A DNA stretch of 5,091 bases from PVC group bacterium (lineage in GTDB: Bacteria > Verrucomicrobiota > Kiritimatiellia > UBA8416 > PXDI01): positions 1-5,091 of the forward strand of contig PXDI01000262.1 in the NCBI GenBank assembly GCA_003565095.1. The letters run 5' to 3'. A program made the translations under genes and the position numbers. Below the pieces are notes generated by a model. The model was not told the DNA's origin. It saw nothing but the letters and a program-made list of their open reading frames with translations, and ran no database searches. Below, piece by piece: positions 1-5,091 of this stretch (position 1 is the stretch's first letter; the number at the start of each line of letters is the position of its first letter).

Positions 1-22
1 AAGGGGCTTGCGGTCCGAATGC

Positions 23-51
23 TCCTACCGTACTCCTACACATACTCGTAC
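23..51. repeat. Degenerate hexanucleotide tandem repeat (TCnTAC)
   Basis: Consecutive units read TCCTAC, CGTAC (one base short), TCCTAC, ACATAC and TCGTAC. On the minus strand this is a decayed GTAnGA repeat. It is too degenerate for an active microsatellite but clearly periodic. Confidence 0.45.
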
Positions 52-79
52 ACGCAAATCTCCCTCTTCTTTTCCTCCT

Positions 80-158
80 CCCATCCGTGGGCCGGGTTTC
101 CCATCCGTGGGTTATCATTCTCCATCCCCATCCGTGGGGTCCTGTCCCCCTCTGTGGG
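80..158. repeat. Cluster of four CCCATCCGTGGG elements
   Basis: Three exact copies of CCCATCCGTGGG lie at 80-91, 100-111 and 127-138 (the third extended to CCCC...GGGG at 126-139). A fourth copy, CCCCTCTGTGGG at 147-158, has two mismatches. Starts are 20, 27 and 20 nt apart. Each unit is itself a short inverted repeat (CCCA/TGGG around TCCG). The sequences between copies are unrelated apart from pyrimidine or GTCC-like bits. The elements resemble the 'ATCCGTGG'-type dispersed intergenic repeats found in many large planctomycete-verrucomicrobial genomes, which is recollection rather than a search. They lie beyond the 3' end of the sulfatase, possibly upstream of a gene outside the window. Confidence 0.75.
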
Positions 159-292
159 CGGCGTATTCTGCTGAACTATAAAGTATTTGCAACTAATCGT
201 AGCGGCGCCCCAGATCAGGGGGCAGACAAAATATTTCAGGTTCGTCGGAAGACCCCAAAACATCTGTCTGTCCCTTGTGGCTGTAGCTTTTA

Positions 293-1642
293 CTACTGGA
301 TAAACGGCTTGTATTCTGCGTTTTGATAGTTCTTATCTGCATCGGATCCATGTCCCAGCGCGGAGCGCCGGGCGCGAAACTTCTGCATGGCACCGGAATA
401 CTCCGGATGTTCTGCGACATTCAGCATCTCCCCGGGATCTTTTCCCAGATCAAAAAGCACTTCAGCAATCTTTTCACCGTAATATTGATATTTCAGCTTG
501 CCGCGCTTGATCATGAGATAGTCTGAATCCATCTGACTGACTGTCTCGTCATTCCATCCATCGGTTTCGCCTTCCCAAAGAGGCCGCAGACTGCGGCTGT
601 CGAGGCCTGTTGGTATGTCAAGTCCGGCCAGATCACATAAGGTCGCGAACAGGTCGCACAAATTTACATTTTCTTCGACAATGCGATGTTTAAACTGCGC
701 CGGCCAGCGGATGATCAACGGCACACGTACACTGCCTTCGTAGAACCGTGTCTTTTCCCAGATACCGTGCTGTCCAAGCATCTCGCCGTGATCCGAGGTG
801 TAGACGATGATCCAGTCATCCAGGTTTTCCCCGAGTGCCTCAAGCTTGTCAAGAATCTGGCCGAAATACGTATCCACCTGATCAATCATGCCGTAGTAGG
901 TGGCGGTGGCGCGGCGGATGGAGCTTTCTGATGCGTTGACCGGCTGCCACTGCTGACTAAGCGACAACACGGGATGGTCGCAAGGCTCTTCAATATATAG
1001 CGGTACACGGTCATAATAGTAGTCAAAGCGTTTTTGATCGGTAAAAAACGGGTAGTGCGGCTGCAGCAGGCTGAGTTTAAAAAGCAACGGCTGATGTGAC
1101 TGCGGACGCCGGTACAGCGGGTCATCAAAATAGCGCTCAAGAAAATTAAGCGCCTCCCCGACAGCGAATGCGTCAAATTTCTGATAAGGCCCTTCGGCGG
1201 GGCGGGCTTCTTCTATCTCGCGCTGGTTCGACCATTTGCCGGTACCCTCCGCGGGCTGATAGCGCTGAAATTCCTCATCAATCTTATCTGGCAGGTACTT
1301 CGGTGTAATGATTGCATCCGGCGCGATGCGCTGGGTCCACCCCTGCATCTGATCGGTGCCCTGATGATGCAGCTTGCCGCTGCACACGGTGTTGTATGCG
1401 TAGCGGGAAAACTCGCGGGCAAAGGTGCGGTAGCCCGGCTTAAGATCAATCCACCCTTCGCAGTTGCAGGTTTTCGGCAACTGCCCTGCCATCATGCATT
1501 GCCGGCCGGGAACGCAGATCGGCGACGGGGTATAAGCGTTACGGAAAACAACGCCGGTCTCGGCGAGGCGATCCAGCGTCGGCGTACGCACAACCGGATT
1601 GCCTTCATACCCGGTGACATCCGCACGATGCTGGTCACTCAT
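293..1642 (-). CDS. Type I sulfatase, start codon out of frame
   Basis: This is a formylglycine-dependent sulfatase of the alkaline-phosphatase superfamily, which hydrolyses sulfate esters. Numbering from MMSDQ (TTG at 1645 as residue 1): SDQHR (3-7) carries metal-ligand Asp/Gln; CVPGR (44-48) is the CxPxR signature whose Cys44 must be oxidised by a sulfatase-maturating enzyme, not encoded here; GKLHHQG (90-96) is the Lys/His catalytic region; QPHYPF (195-200) supplies a His; TSDHGEMLGQHG (283-294) carries metal-ligand Asp285 and His286; WEK (296-298) supplies a Lys. The C-terminal LFDLGKDPGEMLN (397-409) is typical of the family. The body is full length, about 450 residues. The in-frame sequence upstream of the ATG at 1642 reads RPNILFL, the family's conserved first strand, but no in-frame ATG precedes it; the natural ATG at 1671 is one base out of frame. 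As written, only an internal start (ATG 1642 or TTG 1645) is available. No signal peptide is seen. Substrate unknown. Confidence 0.88.
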   Translation of the reverse strand: MSDQHRADVTGYEGNPVVRTPTLDRLAETGVVFRNAYTPSPICVPGRQCMMAGQLPKTCNCEGWIDLKPGYRTFAREFSRYAYNTVCSGKLHHQGTDQMQGWTQRIAPDAIITPKYLPDKIDEEFQRYQPAEGTGKWSNQREIEEARPAEGPYQKFDAFAVGEALNFLERYFDDPLYRRPQSHQPLLFKLSLLQPHYPFFTDQKRFDYYYDRVPLYIEEPCDHPVLSLSQQWQPVNASESSIRRATATYYGMIDQVDTYFGQILDKLEALGENLDDWIIVYTSDHGEMLGQHGIWEKTRFYEGSVRVPLIIRWPAQFKHRIVEENVNLCDLFATLCDLAGLDIPTGLDSRSLRPLWEGETDGWNDETVSQMDSDYLMIKRGKLKYQYYGEKIAEVLFDLGKDPGEMLNVAEHPEYSGAMQKFRARRSALGHGSDADKNYQNAEYKPFIQ

Positions 1643-1671
1643 CAAAAACAGAATATTCGGTCTTTTTTCAT
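1642..1671 (-). other. Disrupted sulfatase 5' end (-1 frameshift lesion in A6 run)
   Basis: From the ATG at 1671 the sequence as written encodes only MKKDRIFCF and then a TGA (1644-1642). If the A run (six T on the plus strand, 1663-1668) had seven As, the same ATG would encode MKKRPNILFLMSDQHRADV, the textbook start of this sulfatase family. In the sulfatase frame there is a TGA eight codons upstream of the NILFL strand and no ATG. The sequence shows directly that the ORF is out of frame with its natural start; that one base was lost is inference from family conservation. Confidence 0.8.
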
Positions 1672-1716
1672 GATGTCAGATGCGCCCCAATTAGCCCAAG
1701 TTTTAATATGATGCCA

Positions 1717-1739
1717 GTCTGTTTTTGCCTAGAACAGAC
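1717..1739. repeat. Second hairpin next to the GC-rich hairpin
   Basis: GTCTGTT (1717-1723) pairs perfectly with AACAGAC (1733-1739) around a 9-nt loop. It sits one base from the GC-rich hairpin and 45 nt upstream of the sulfatase's natural ATG. It could form part of a structured leader of the sulfatase mRNA. Confidence 0.55.
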
Positions 1740-1740
1740 C

Positions 1741-1761
1741 CCCGCGACTTTATGTCGCGGG
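1741..1761. repeat. Perfect GC-rich hairpin (8-bp stem, 5-nt loop)
   Basis: The arms CCCGCGAC (1741-1748) and GTCGCGGG (1754-1761) are perfect complements around TTTAT. It lies in the gap between the DUF3604 and sulfatase genes. It is strong enough to act in RNA on either strand, but neither side has the run of Ts expected of an intrinsic terminator. Possible roles are attenuation or mRNA end protection for the upstream transcript. Confidence 0.7.
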
Positions 1762-1780
1762 TATCGTTCTGATGTAGATG

Positions 1781-1805
1781 CTTATATTATCATATGACAA
1801 TAAAG
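1781..1805 (-). repeat. AT-rich inverted repeat 1 in the DUF3604-sulfatase gap
   Basis: On the minus strand this folds into a hairpin with stems CTT/AAG and TATTGTC/GATAATA (one G-T pair, one bulged T) around the loop ATAT. It lies 17 nt after the DUF3604 stop. No T-tract follows, so it is not a classical terminator. It could be an operator or the first of three leader stem-loops; neither can be decided from the sequence. Confidence 0.4.
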
Positions 1806-1822
1806 ATCAAGCGAAAGTACCG

Positions 1823-3358
1823 CTATATGAGATCAATCCAGAGCGGACTGGTCCATTGGTGCTCTCCGTTCCGGTCCTCTATTCTGGCGTAATATACCAG
1901 AAACGGCTCGGGATGAAACTTTGTGCCGCACAACGCGACTTTGTTTATGTCCTGCGCGTCTTCGAAAACAACGTTGTTCACGGACGTCATGATTTCACTG
2001 CCGCGCAGGGACCGGGTGTCGAATTCTACACCATTGCGCATCAGTGTCACTTTGGCGGATGCCGAGCCTTCAAGCGTGAAGCGAACAGTGATTTTGCGTG
2101 TCTTGTCGAGCCGTTGGCCGGATGGCATTTCCTGCCCCATGGTTCCGTCGCCGACGGTCATGTCGACAAGTGATCGGGCATGTGTGGTTGCATACGTGCT
2201 GCGTTTTTGCATGGCACCGAACAGCGCGCCGCGAGTTAACTCGGGAGCGCGCACGGCAGCAAGCCCCTTATGGCTGTAACCATTCAGACTTGGATTACAG
2301 TAAGGCTCGGTGCGGAAATGATGTACGCTGCCGGGCAGGGTTGCGTGATCATCACTTGAGGCAATCACGCCAAAGCGTGTGCCGGCCTTGAGTGCATCGA
2401 CAAAATATGACGGAGCATCGTTGTTGCCGCCGCTGATGGGTAACCGGGTGTGACGCATTTCGGAAGACCCCCAACTGGAGTAGATCTCAAAAAGCGGCTC
2501 CCGGTCAGGGTTATAGTAATCTTCGTCCCATGCGCGGTATTTTCGGGCCCGGCCCGTGTGGTGCGGAATAGTGAAATATGGTTTCCGGTTGCGGTCCAGT
2601 TGCTCCCACAGCTCCCTGAGATGGACGGCTGGCGCAGCCCCGTGCATATCCTCGCGCTCCAGCCAGAAATATGGTGCGTCGTCGTCGAGATAATAGGCAT
2701 TGTTGTCGCCACCATACCCCTGAGCATGCGAACTCTCAAAGCCTGGAAATGTTACAAATCTGCCGGGAATGTTGTAGCGTTTCGCAAGCGCTTGAAGCCT
2801 TGGCCAGCGTTGTGTATCGGCGGCAATCCCGCGCAGATGATCAGCCGCGGCAACAAAATCCAGTAGCGAAATGTTTTGTGCATAGTCATAGCACCATTCA
2901 GGATCAAGACACCGCCATGCATGACAGTTGGAGTAGTTGGTGTGAACGTGGAGATCGCCCCAGAAAAGTCGATAGGGCGGTTCTTTAAAAATCCAGGCCG
3001 GATTGGATGAGACGCCCGCCACGCGACCTTGTGCGGACTGCTGTTCAATGCGGGCACGGACCAGCGCCACCGGGGAGGATCCCATGGCTGTCAGGTGACT
3101 GATGACGGCCGTACTGCTGTTTGGATCGAGTTCAAGCGTTTGCGGCAGCCCCTCAATCCCGAGACAACCCTCGAAATGGAGCTTACAGCCCATGGCGCAA
3201 ACCGGCAGCGCGTCGGCACCTGTGATGCTGATGCGCGCGTCAAACGTCTCACCCTCTGCCAGAATTGACGGTATAACGATCTGGATGCGTGTACCCATCA
3301 GTGCGGATACCGCACGCGCCGCCTTCAGATGCTCATCTATCATTGCTTGTCCTTTCAT
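1823..3358 (-). CDS. DUF3604 / PHP-like metal-dependent hydrolase
   Basis: The 511-residue protein has an N-terminal beta-rich region (about 20-125) followed by a PHP-superfamily-like metal-binding domain. Likely metal ligands are WGDLHVHT (133-140, His137 and His139), AADH (171-174), GFESSH (206-211, Glu208), IPHHTG (264-269), EIYSSWGSSE (291-300) and SSDDHA (334-339). The C-terminal TYATTHARSLVDMTVGDGTMG-like segment (388-408) is where DUF3604 proteins typically carry 'YATTGAR...MG'; a His replaces the usual Gly here. These are hallmarks of DUF3604, whose physiological substrates are poorly defined and which often sits next to sulfatases and esterases in carbohydrate-degradation clusters. 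No signal peptide is seen, so the product is probably cytoplasmic. It begins 3 nt after the hydrolase gene ends, implying translational coupling. An alternative ATG at 3343 also has a good ribosome site (AAAGGA, 6-nt spacer). The gene appears complete and undamaged. Confidence 0.9.
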   Translation of the reverse strand: MKGQAMIDEHLKAARAVSALMGTRIQIVIPSILAEGETFDARISITGADALPVCAMGCKLHFEGCLGIEGLPQTLELDPNSSTAVISHLTAMGSSPVALVRARIEQQSAQGRVAGVSSNPAWIFKEPPYRLFWGDLHVHTNYSNCHAWRCLDPEWCYDYAQNISLLDFVAAADHLRGIAADTQRWPRLQALAKRYNIPGRFVTFPGFESSHAQGYGGDNNAYYLDDDAPYFWLEREDMHGAAPAVHLRELWEQLDRNRKPYFTIPHHTGRARKYRAWDEDYYNPDREPLFEIYSSWGSSEMRHTRLPISGGNNDAPSYFVDALKAGTRFGVIASSDDHATLPGSVHHFRTEPYCNPSLNGYSHKGLAAVRAPELTRGALFGAMQKRSTYATTHARSLVDMTVGDGTMGQEMPSGQRLDKTRKITVRFTLEGSASAKVTLMRNGVEFDTRSLRGSEIMTSVNNVVFEDAQDINKVALCGTKFHPEPFLVYYARIEDRNGEHQWTSPLWIDLI

Positions 3359-3361
3359 ATT

Positions 3362-4666
3362 CTACTCCGCAAGAAATGCTTCATACTGAGCCCAAATCTG
3401 ACGCGACAGCGCCCGGGCGTCGTTGACCGGTTGCGGTGCTGAGGGATAAACCTCATCCAGACTTTTGACCGCGATACGCGGACGGCCGGAGAGTCGGGCG
3501 GCAAGCGCATCGACATCCAGTGCGTCGGACGGCCAGCGGGCCAACACCGTGCCCGGCGGATCGGCTTCCGGCGGATCGTCTTCCTCAACCGCGCCGGGCA
3601 GGTCGAGCGTTTTTTTCAGAAAAGCAGACAGCTCCCGGCGACGCGGAGTATCCCATGGGTGCTGCCCCGGAAAAATCTCCGTGCGCAACTGATCTGCAGC
3701 TTCCGCCTGGCGATAGACGTGCTGCAATCGTTCGGCGGTATGCTCAAAATAGCGCCATGGGAAAAGATGATCTTCCCTGCCCTGGAAGACAAATAGCGGT
3801 TTTGGCGCAAAACTTCCCAGCACCTGCCACATCTCGATCGCGCCGACAAGATCCGGCAGAATGTTGCAATGACAATGTTTTTTACGTTTGGCGGCAATGA
3901 AAGAAAAAGAGGAAGGATAGGCCGAGCTTGAAAGTACAGCCAGTTCATCGCGGCACAAAGCGGCGAGAAACAGGGTCAGTGTTCCGCCGCCGGAATTGCC
4001 GATCGCGGCCATCCGTTCGGAATCCACGCGCGGATCCTGTCGCGCCCAGCGCAGCCAGCCCATCGTTTCCATGACAATCAAGCCCTGCACGGATAATTCA
4101 TGCGCAAAGACCTCAACAACATCGCGATGCCCCATCGGCTCGCGTTCCCCCTGGCCGATATTGTCCGGCACGAGCACCAGCGCGCCCATGCGGGCCAGCC
4201 GGTACGCCATCGCCTGATAGCCGGCAGCCTGCTTGCCGCCCCGGCCATGTCCGCAACCCAGCAGAACAAACGGCCGGCGGCCATCTGTCCCGCCATCCGG
4301 CACGTAGAGATGCGCCGTAGCGGTCACCCCGGGCCAGGATTCGGCCAGGATATGCTCGACACTGAATCCGTCGTGCGCGGAGCGTTTGGCAACCGTGGAT
4401 GTGATTGACGGTATCCACTCGTCACGGATATTCAGTCCCCGCCGGATCACCGCGGCAATCTCCTCCCGTTCCTCATTCAGCCACGGCTGGCGTTCGGGCA
4501 GCTTTGCCTCTGCAGCGGCAAAGCGCTGTTCGTAAGAGCGGAAGCGTTCAAGTTCACCGCTGTTCATTTCATTATCACGCATAAGCCTTTCCCCTTTCAG
4601 GCTGGCAGTGAAGCCGGGTAAGAGCAGAAGCACGGTTGCTATTGCCATAATCTGTTTACTGTTCAT
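3362..4666 (-). CDS. Secreted alpha/beta hydrolase (acetylxylan esterase-like)
   Basis: The product is 434 residues from the ATG at 4666. An N-terminal signal peptide is visible: MNSK, a hydrophobic core IMAIATVLLLLPGF, then TAS as a likely cleavage region, so export is expected. The alpha/beta-hydrolase fold shows LLGCGHGRGGK (about 135-145, oxyanion region), VPDNIGQGER (166-175), the nucleophile elbow GNSGGG with Ser225, GRED with Asp299, and GQHPWD with His336, forming a plausible Ser-Asp-His triad. The layout matches large acetylxylan-esterase/Abhydrolase_7-like proteins that cleave acyl groups from carbohydrates; the exact substrate is unknown. About 75 residues follow the catalytic domain, beginning with an acidic, proline-rich linker (EEDDPPEADPPG). 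Start choice is uncertain. A TTG at 4690 would overlap the upstream stop. The ATG at 4666 gives the signal peptide but its AGGAG lies 14 nt away. The ATG at 4582 has a good AGGGG but would remove the signal peptide. I favour 4666. Confidence 0.85.
   Translation of the reverse strand: MNSKQIMAIATVLLLLPGFTASLKGERLMRDNEMNSGELERFRSYEQRFAAAEAKLPERQPWLNEEREEIAAVIRRGLNIRDEWIPSITSTVAKRSAHDGFSVEHILAESWPGVTATAHLYVPDGGTDGRRPFVLLGCGHGRGGKQAAGYQAMAYRLARMGALVLVPDNIGQGEREPMGHRDVVEVFAHELSVQGLIVMETMGWLRWARQDPRVDSERMAAIGNSGGGTLTLFLAALCRDELAVLSSSAYPSSFSFIAAKRKKHCHCNILPDLVGAIEMWQVLGSFAPKPLFVFQGREDHLFPWRYFEHTAERLQHVYRQAEAADQLRTEIFPGQHPWDTPRRRELSAFLKKTLDLPGAVEEDDPPEADPPGTVLARWPSDALDVDALAARLSGRPRIAVKSLDEVYPSAPQPVNDARALSRQIWAQYEAFLAE
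3365..3368 (-). promoter_or_regulatory. Ribosome binding site of the DUF3604 gene
   Basis: GGAG lies 6 nt upstream of the ATG at 3358 and overlaps the last codons of the preceding hydrolase gene. It supports the 3358 start. A second site, AAAGGA at 3350-3355, sits 6 nt before the next in-frame ATG (3343), so either start could be used; they differ by only five residues. Confidence 0.55.
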
Positions 4667-4680
4667 GTGAATTGTTTTCA

Positions 4681-4685
4681 CTCCT
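4681..4685 (-). promoter_or_regulatory. Possible ribosome binding site of the alpha/beta hydrolase gene
   Basis: AGGAG begins immediately after the stop codon of the serine hydrolase remnant. It is 14 nt from the ATG at 4666, longer than usual, so the site is plausible but not strong. Its position between the two genes fits co-translation from one mRNA. Confidence 0.4.
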
Positions 4686-4686
4686 G

Positions 4687-5070
4687 TCAATATCCCAATA
4701 CATTGAGTGCCGCATCCGCGATGCGCGCCCGCGCCTGGTATTGTTGCTCATGGCGCTCCGAACCATGGGGCGGCCGCTCGGGAAGGTCGCGGTTGGTAAG
4801 CACCAGTGTAAAAACTCCGGCGACGGGATCGATCAGTCCGCGATCAACGCAAATGCCGACCGCCGTAGCTGTCGCCACCGCCTTGGTAATGCTGGCCATA
4901 TCAAAGATTGAATCCTTACGCATCGGAAACGCCTGCGGCTGAATCCGGGCCAGCCCGAAGGCTTCATGATAAAGAATGGTTTCACGTGTCCCAACCAGAA
5001 TGACGGCACCAGGAAACAGCCCCGCGACAATCTCGCGCTCAACCGCGTTCGCTATTGTTTCTCCGACCAT
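4687..5070 (-). CDS. Beta-lactamase-family serine hydrolase, internally deleted remnant
   Basis: The 127-residue product starts like a class C beta-lactamase/esterase-type serine hydrolase: a helix, then LFPGAVILVG (residues 18-27), then FDMASITK (56-63) with the nucleophile Ser60 and Lys63 of the SxxK motif, then DRGLIDP (76-82). It then jumps, in frame, to VFTLVLTNRDLP (86-97) and a helical tail. In this family, 'hxVLLTNR' normally lies near the C-terminus after the YxN and HTG/KTG motifs. Both motifs and roughly 200 or more residues are absent, since relatives usually run above 300 residues. The junction falls near positions 4812-4826. The product is probably inactive, although no stop or frameshift interrupts it. 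The ATG at 5070 is preceded by AAGGGAAAG, a plausible ribosome site, and matches where the family domain begins; the frame stays open to the window edge, so an upstream extension is possible. Family assignment is confident. Whether the deletion is biological or an assembly artefact is not known. Confidence 0.75.
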   Translation of the reverse strand: MVGETIANAVEREIVAGLFPGAVILVGTRETILYHEAFGLARIQPQAFPMRKDSIFDMASITKAVATATAVGICVDRGLIDPVAGVFTLVLTNRDLPERPPHGSERHEQQYQARARIADAALNVLGY

Positions 5071-5091
5071 CTTTCCCTTATCCCCCGCACC

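Larger units (their letters stand above)
1..292. other. Gene-free, repeat-bearing intergenic region
   Basis: No convincing coding sequence is present. Short open frames here translate to repeat-derived peptides with no recognisable domain. The left half holds the hexanucleotide repeat, a pyrimidine-only tract (59-82) and the CCCATCCGTGGG cluster. The right half (about 160-292) holds one modest inverted repeat (GCCCC 207-211 / GGGGC 219-223) without a T-tract, so no clear terminator for the sulfatase is visible. Confidence 0.6.

Noticed and set aside
80..158. CRISPR-like array
   Set aside because: Repeats are only 12 bp, spacers are 8-15 nt and unequal, and no cas genes are present.
207..223. 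Hairpin GCCCC/GGGGC as sulfatase terminator
   Set aside because: The stem is only 5 bp and no T-run follows it on the minus strand.
36..263. Open frame of 75 codons on the minus strand with NPRMG-like repeated peptides
   Set aside because: The peptide repeats come from the CCCATCCGTGGG elements; no domain, no ribosome site and low-complexity composition argue against a gene.
1782..1812. Sigma70-like promoter for the sulfatase (TTGATC with a downstream ATATAA/TAATAT)
   Set aside because: The -10 match is weak and spacing fits only for a poor hexamer; AT-richness alone can explain it.
1778..2173. Plus-strand ORF of 131 codons and other long antisense frames across the four genes
   Set aside because: They lie opposite well-supported coding sequences and show no recognisable domain or credible start signal.

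Overview
The window looks like chromosomal DNA from a polysaccharide- or organosulfate-degrading bacterium. All four recognisable genes lie on the minus strand and read right to left: a serine hydrolase of the beta-lactamase fold, a secreted alpha/beta hydrolase, a DUF3604 (PHP-like) metal-dependent hydrolase and a type I sulfatase. This gene mix, the moderately high GC and the degenerate intergenic repeats fit the Planctomycetota-Verrucomicrobiota-Lentisphaerota-Kiritimatiellota group. That placement is inference from gene content; there is no rRNA or phylogenetic marker here.

Layout in transcription order: (1) 5070-4687, a beta-lactamase-family serine hydrolase that keeps its N-terminal SxxK region and its C-terminal 'LTNR' region but lacks the roughly 200 or more residues between them, with the frame still open. 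(2) 4666-3362, an esterase-like alpha/beta hydrolase with a signal peptide, starting 20 nt after gene 1 ends. (3) 3358-1823, a complete DUF3604 protein starting 3 nt after gene 2 ends. (4) A 151-nt intergenic region with three consecutive inverted repeats (1717-1805). (5) 1642-293, a sulfatase with a canonical CxPxR active site; its expected start at 1671 is one base out of frame because an A run has six instead of seven As. (6) 292-1, no gene; it holds a degenerate hexanucleotide repeat, a pyrimidine tract and four copies of a 12-bp CCCATCCGTGGG element.

The tight spacing of genes 1-3 indicates one transcription unit. The sulfatase may be co-transcribed or may have its own leader. Together the genes suggest desulfation and deacylation or hydrolysis of a small or polymeric substrate, but the substrate cannot be read from the sequence. 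The main points of interest are the two lesions (sulfatase start frameshift, serine hydrolase internal deletion), which mark either decay of this locus or sequence/assembly errors, and the structured, repeat-bearing intergenic regions. I see no clear new defence, mobile or RNA-guided system.
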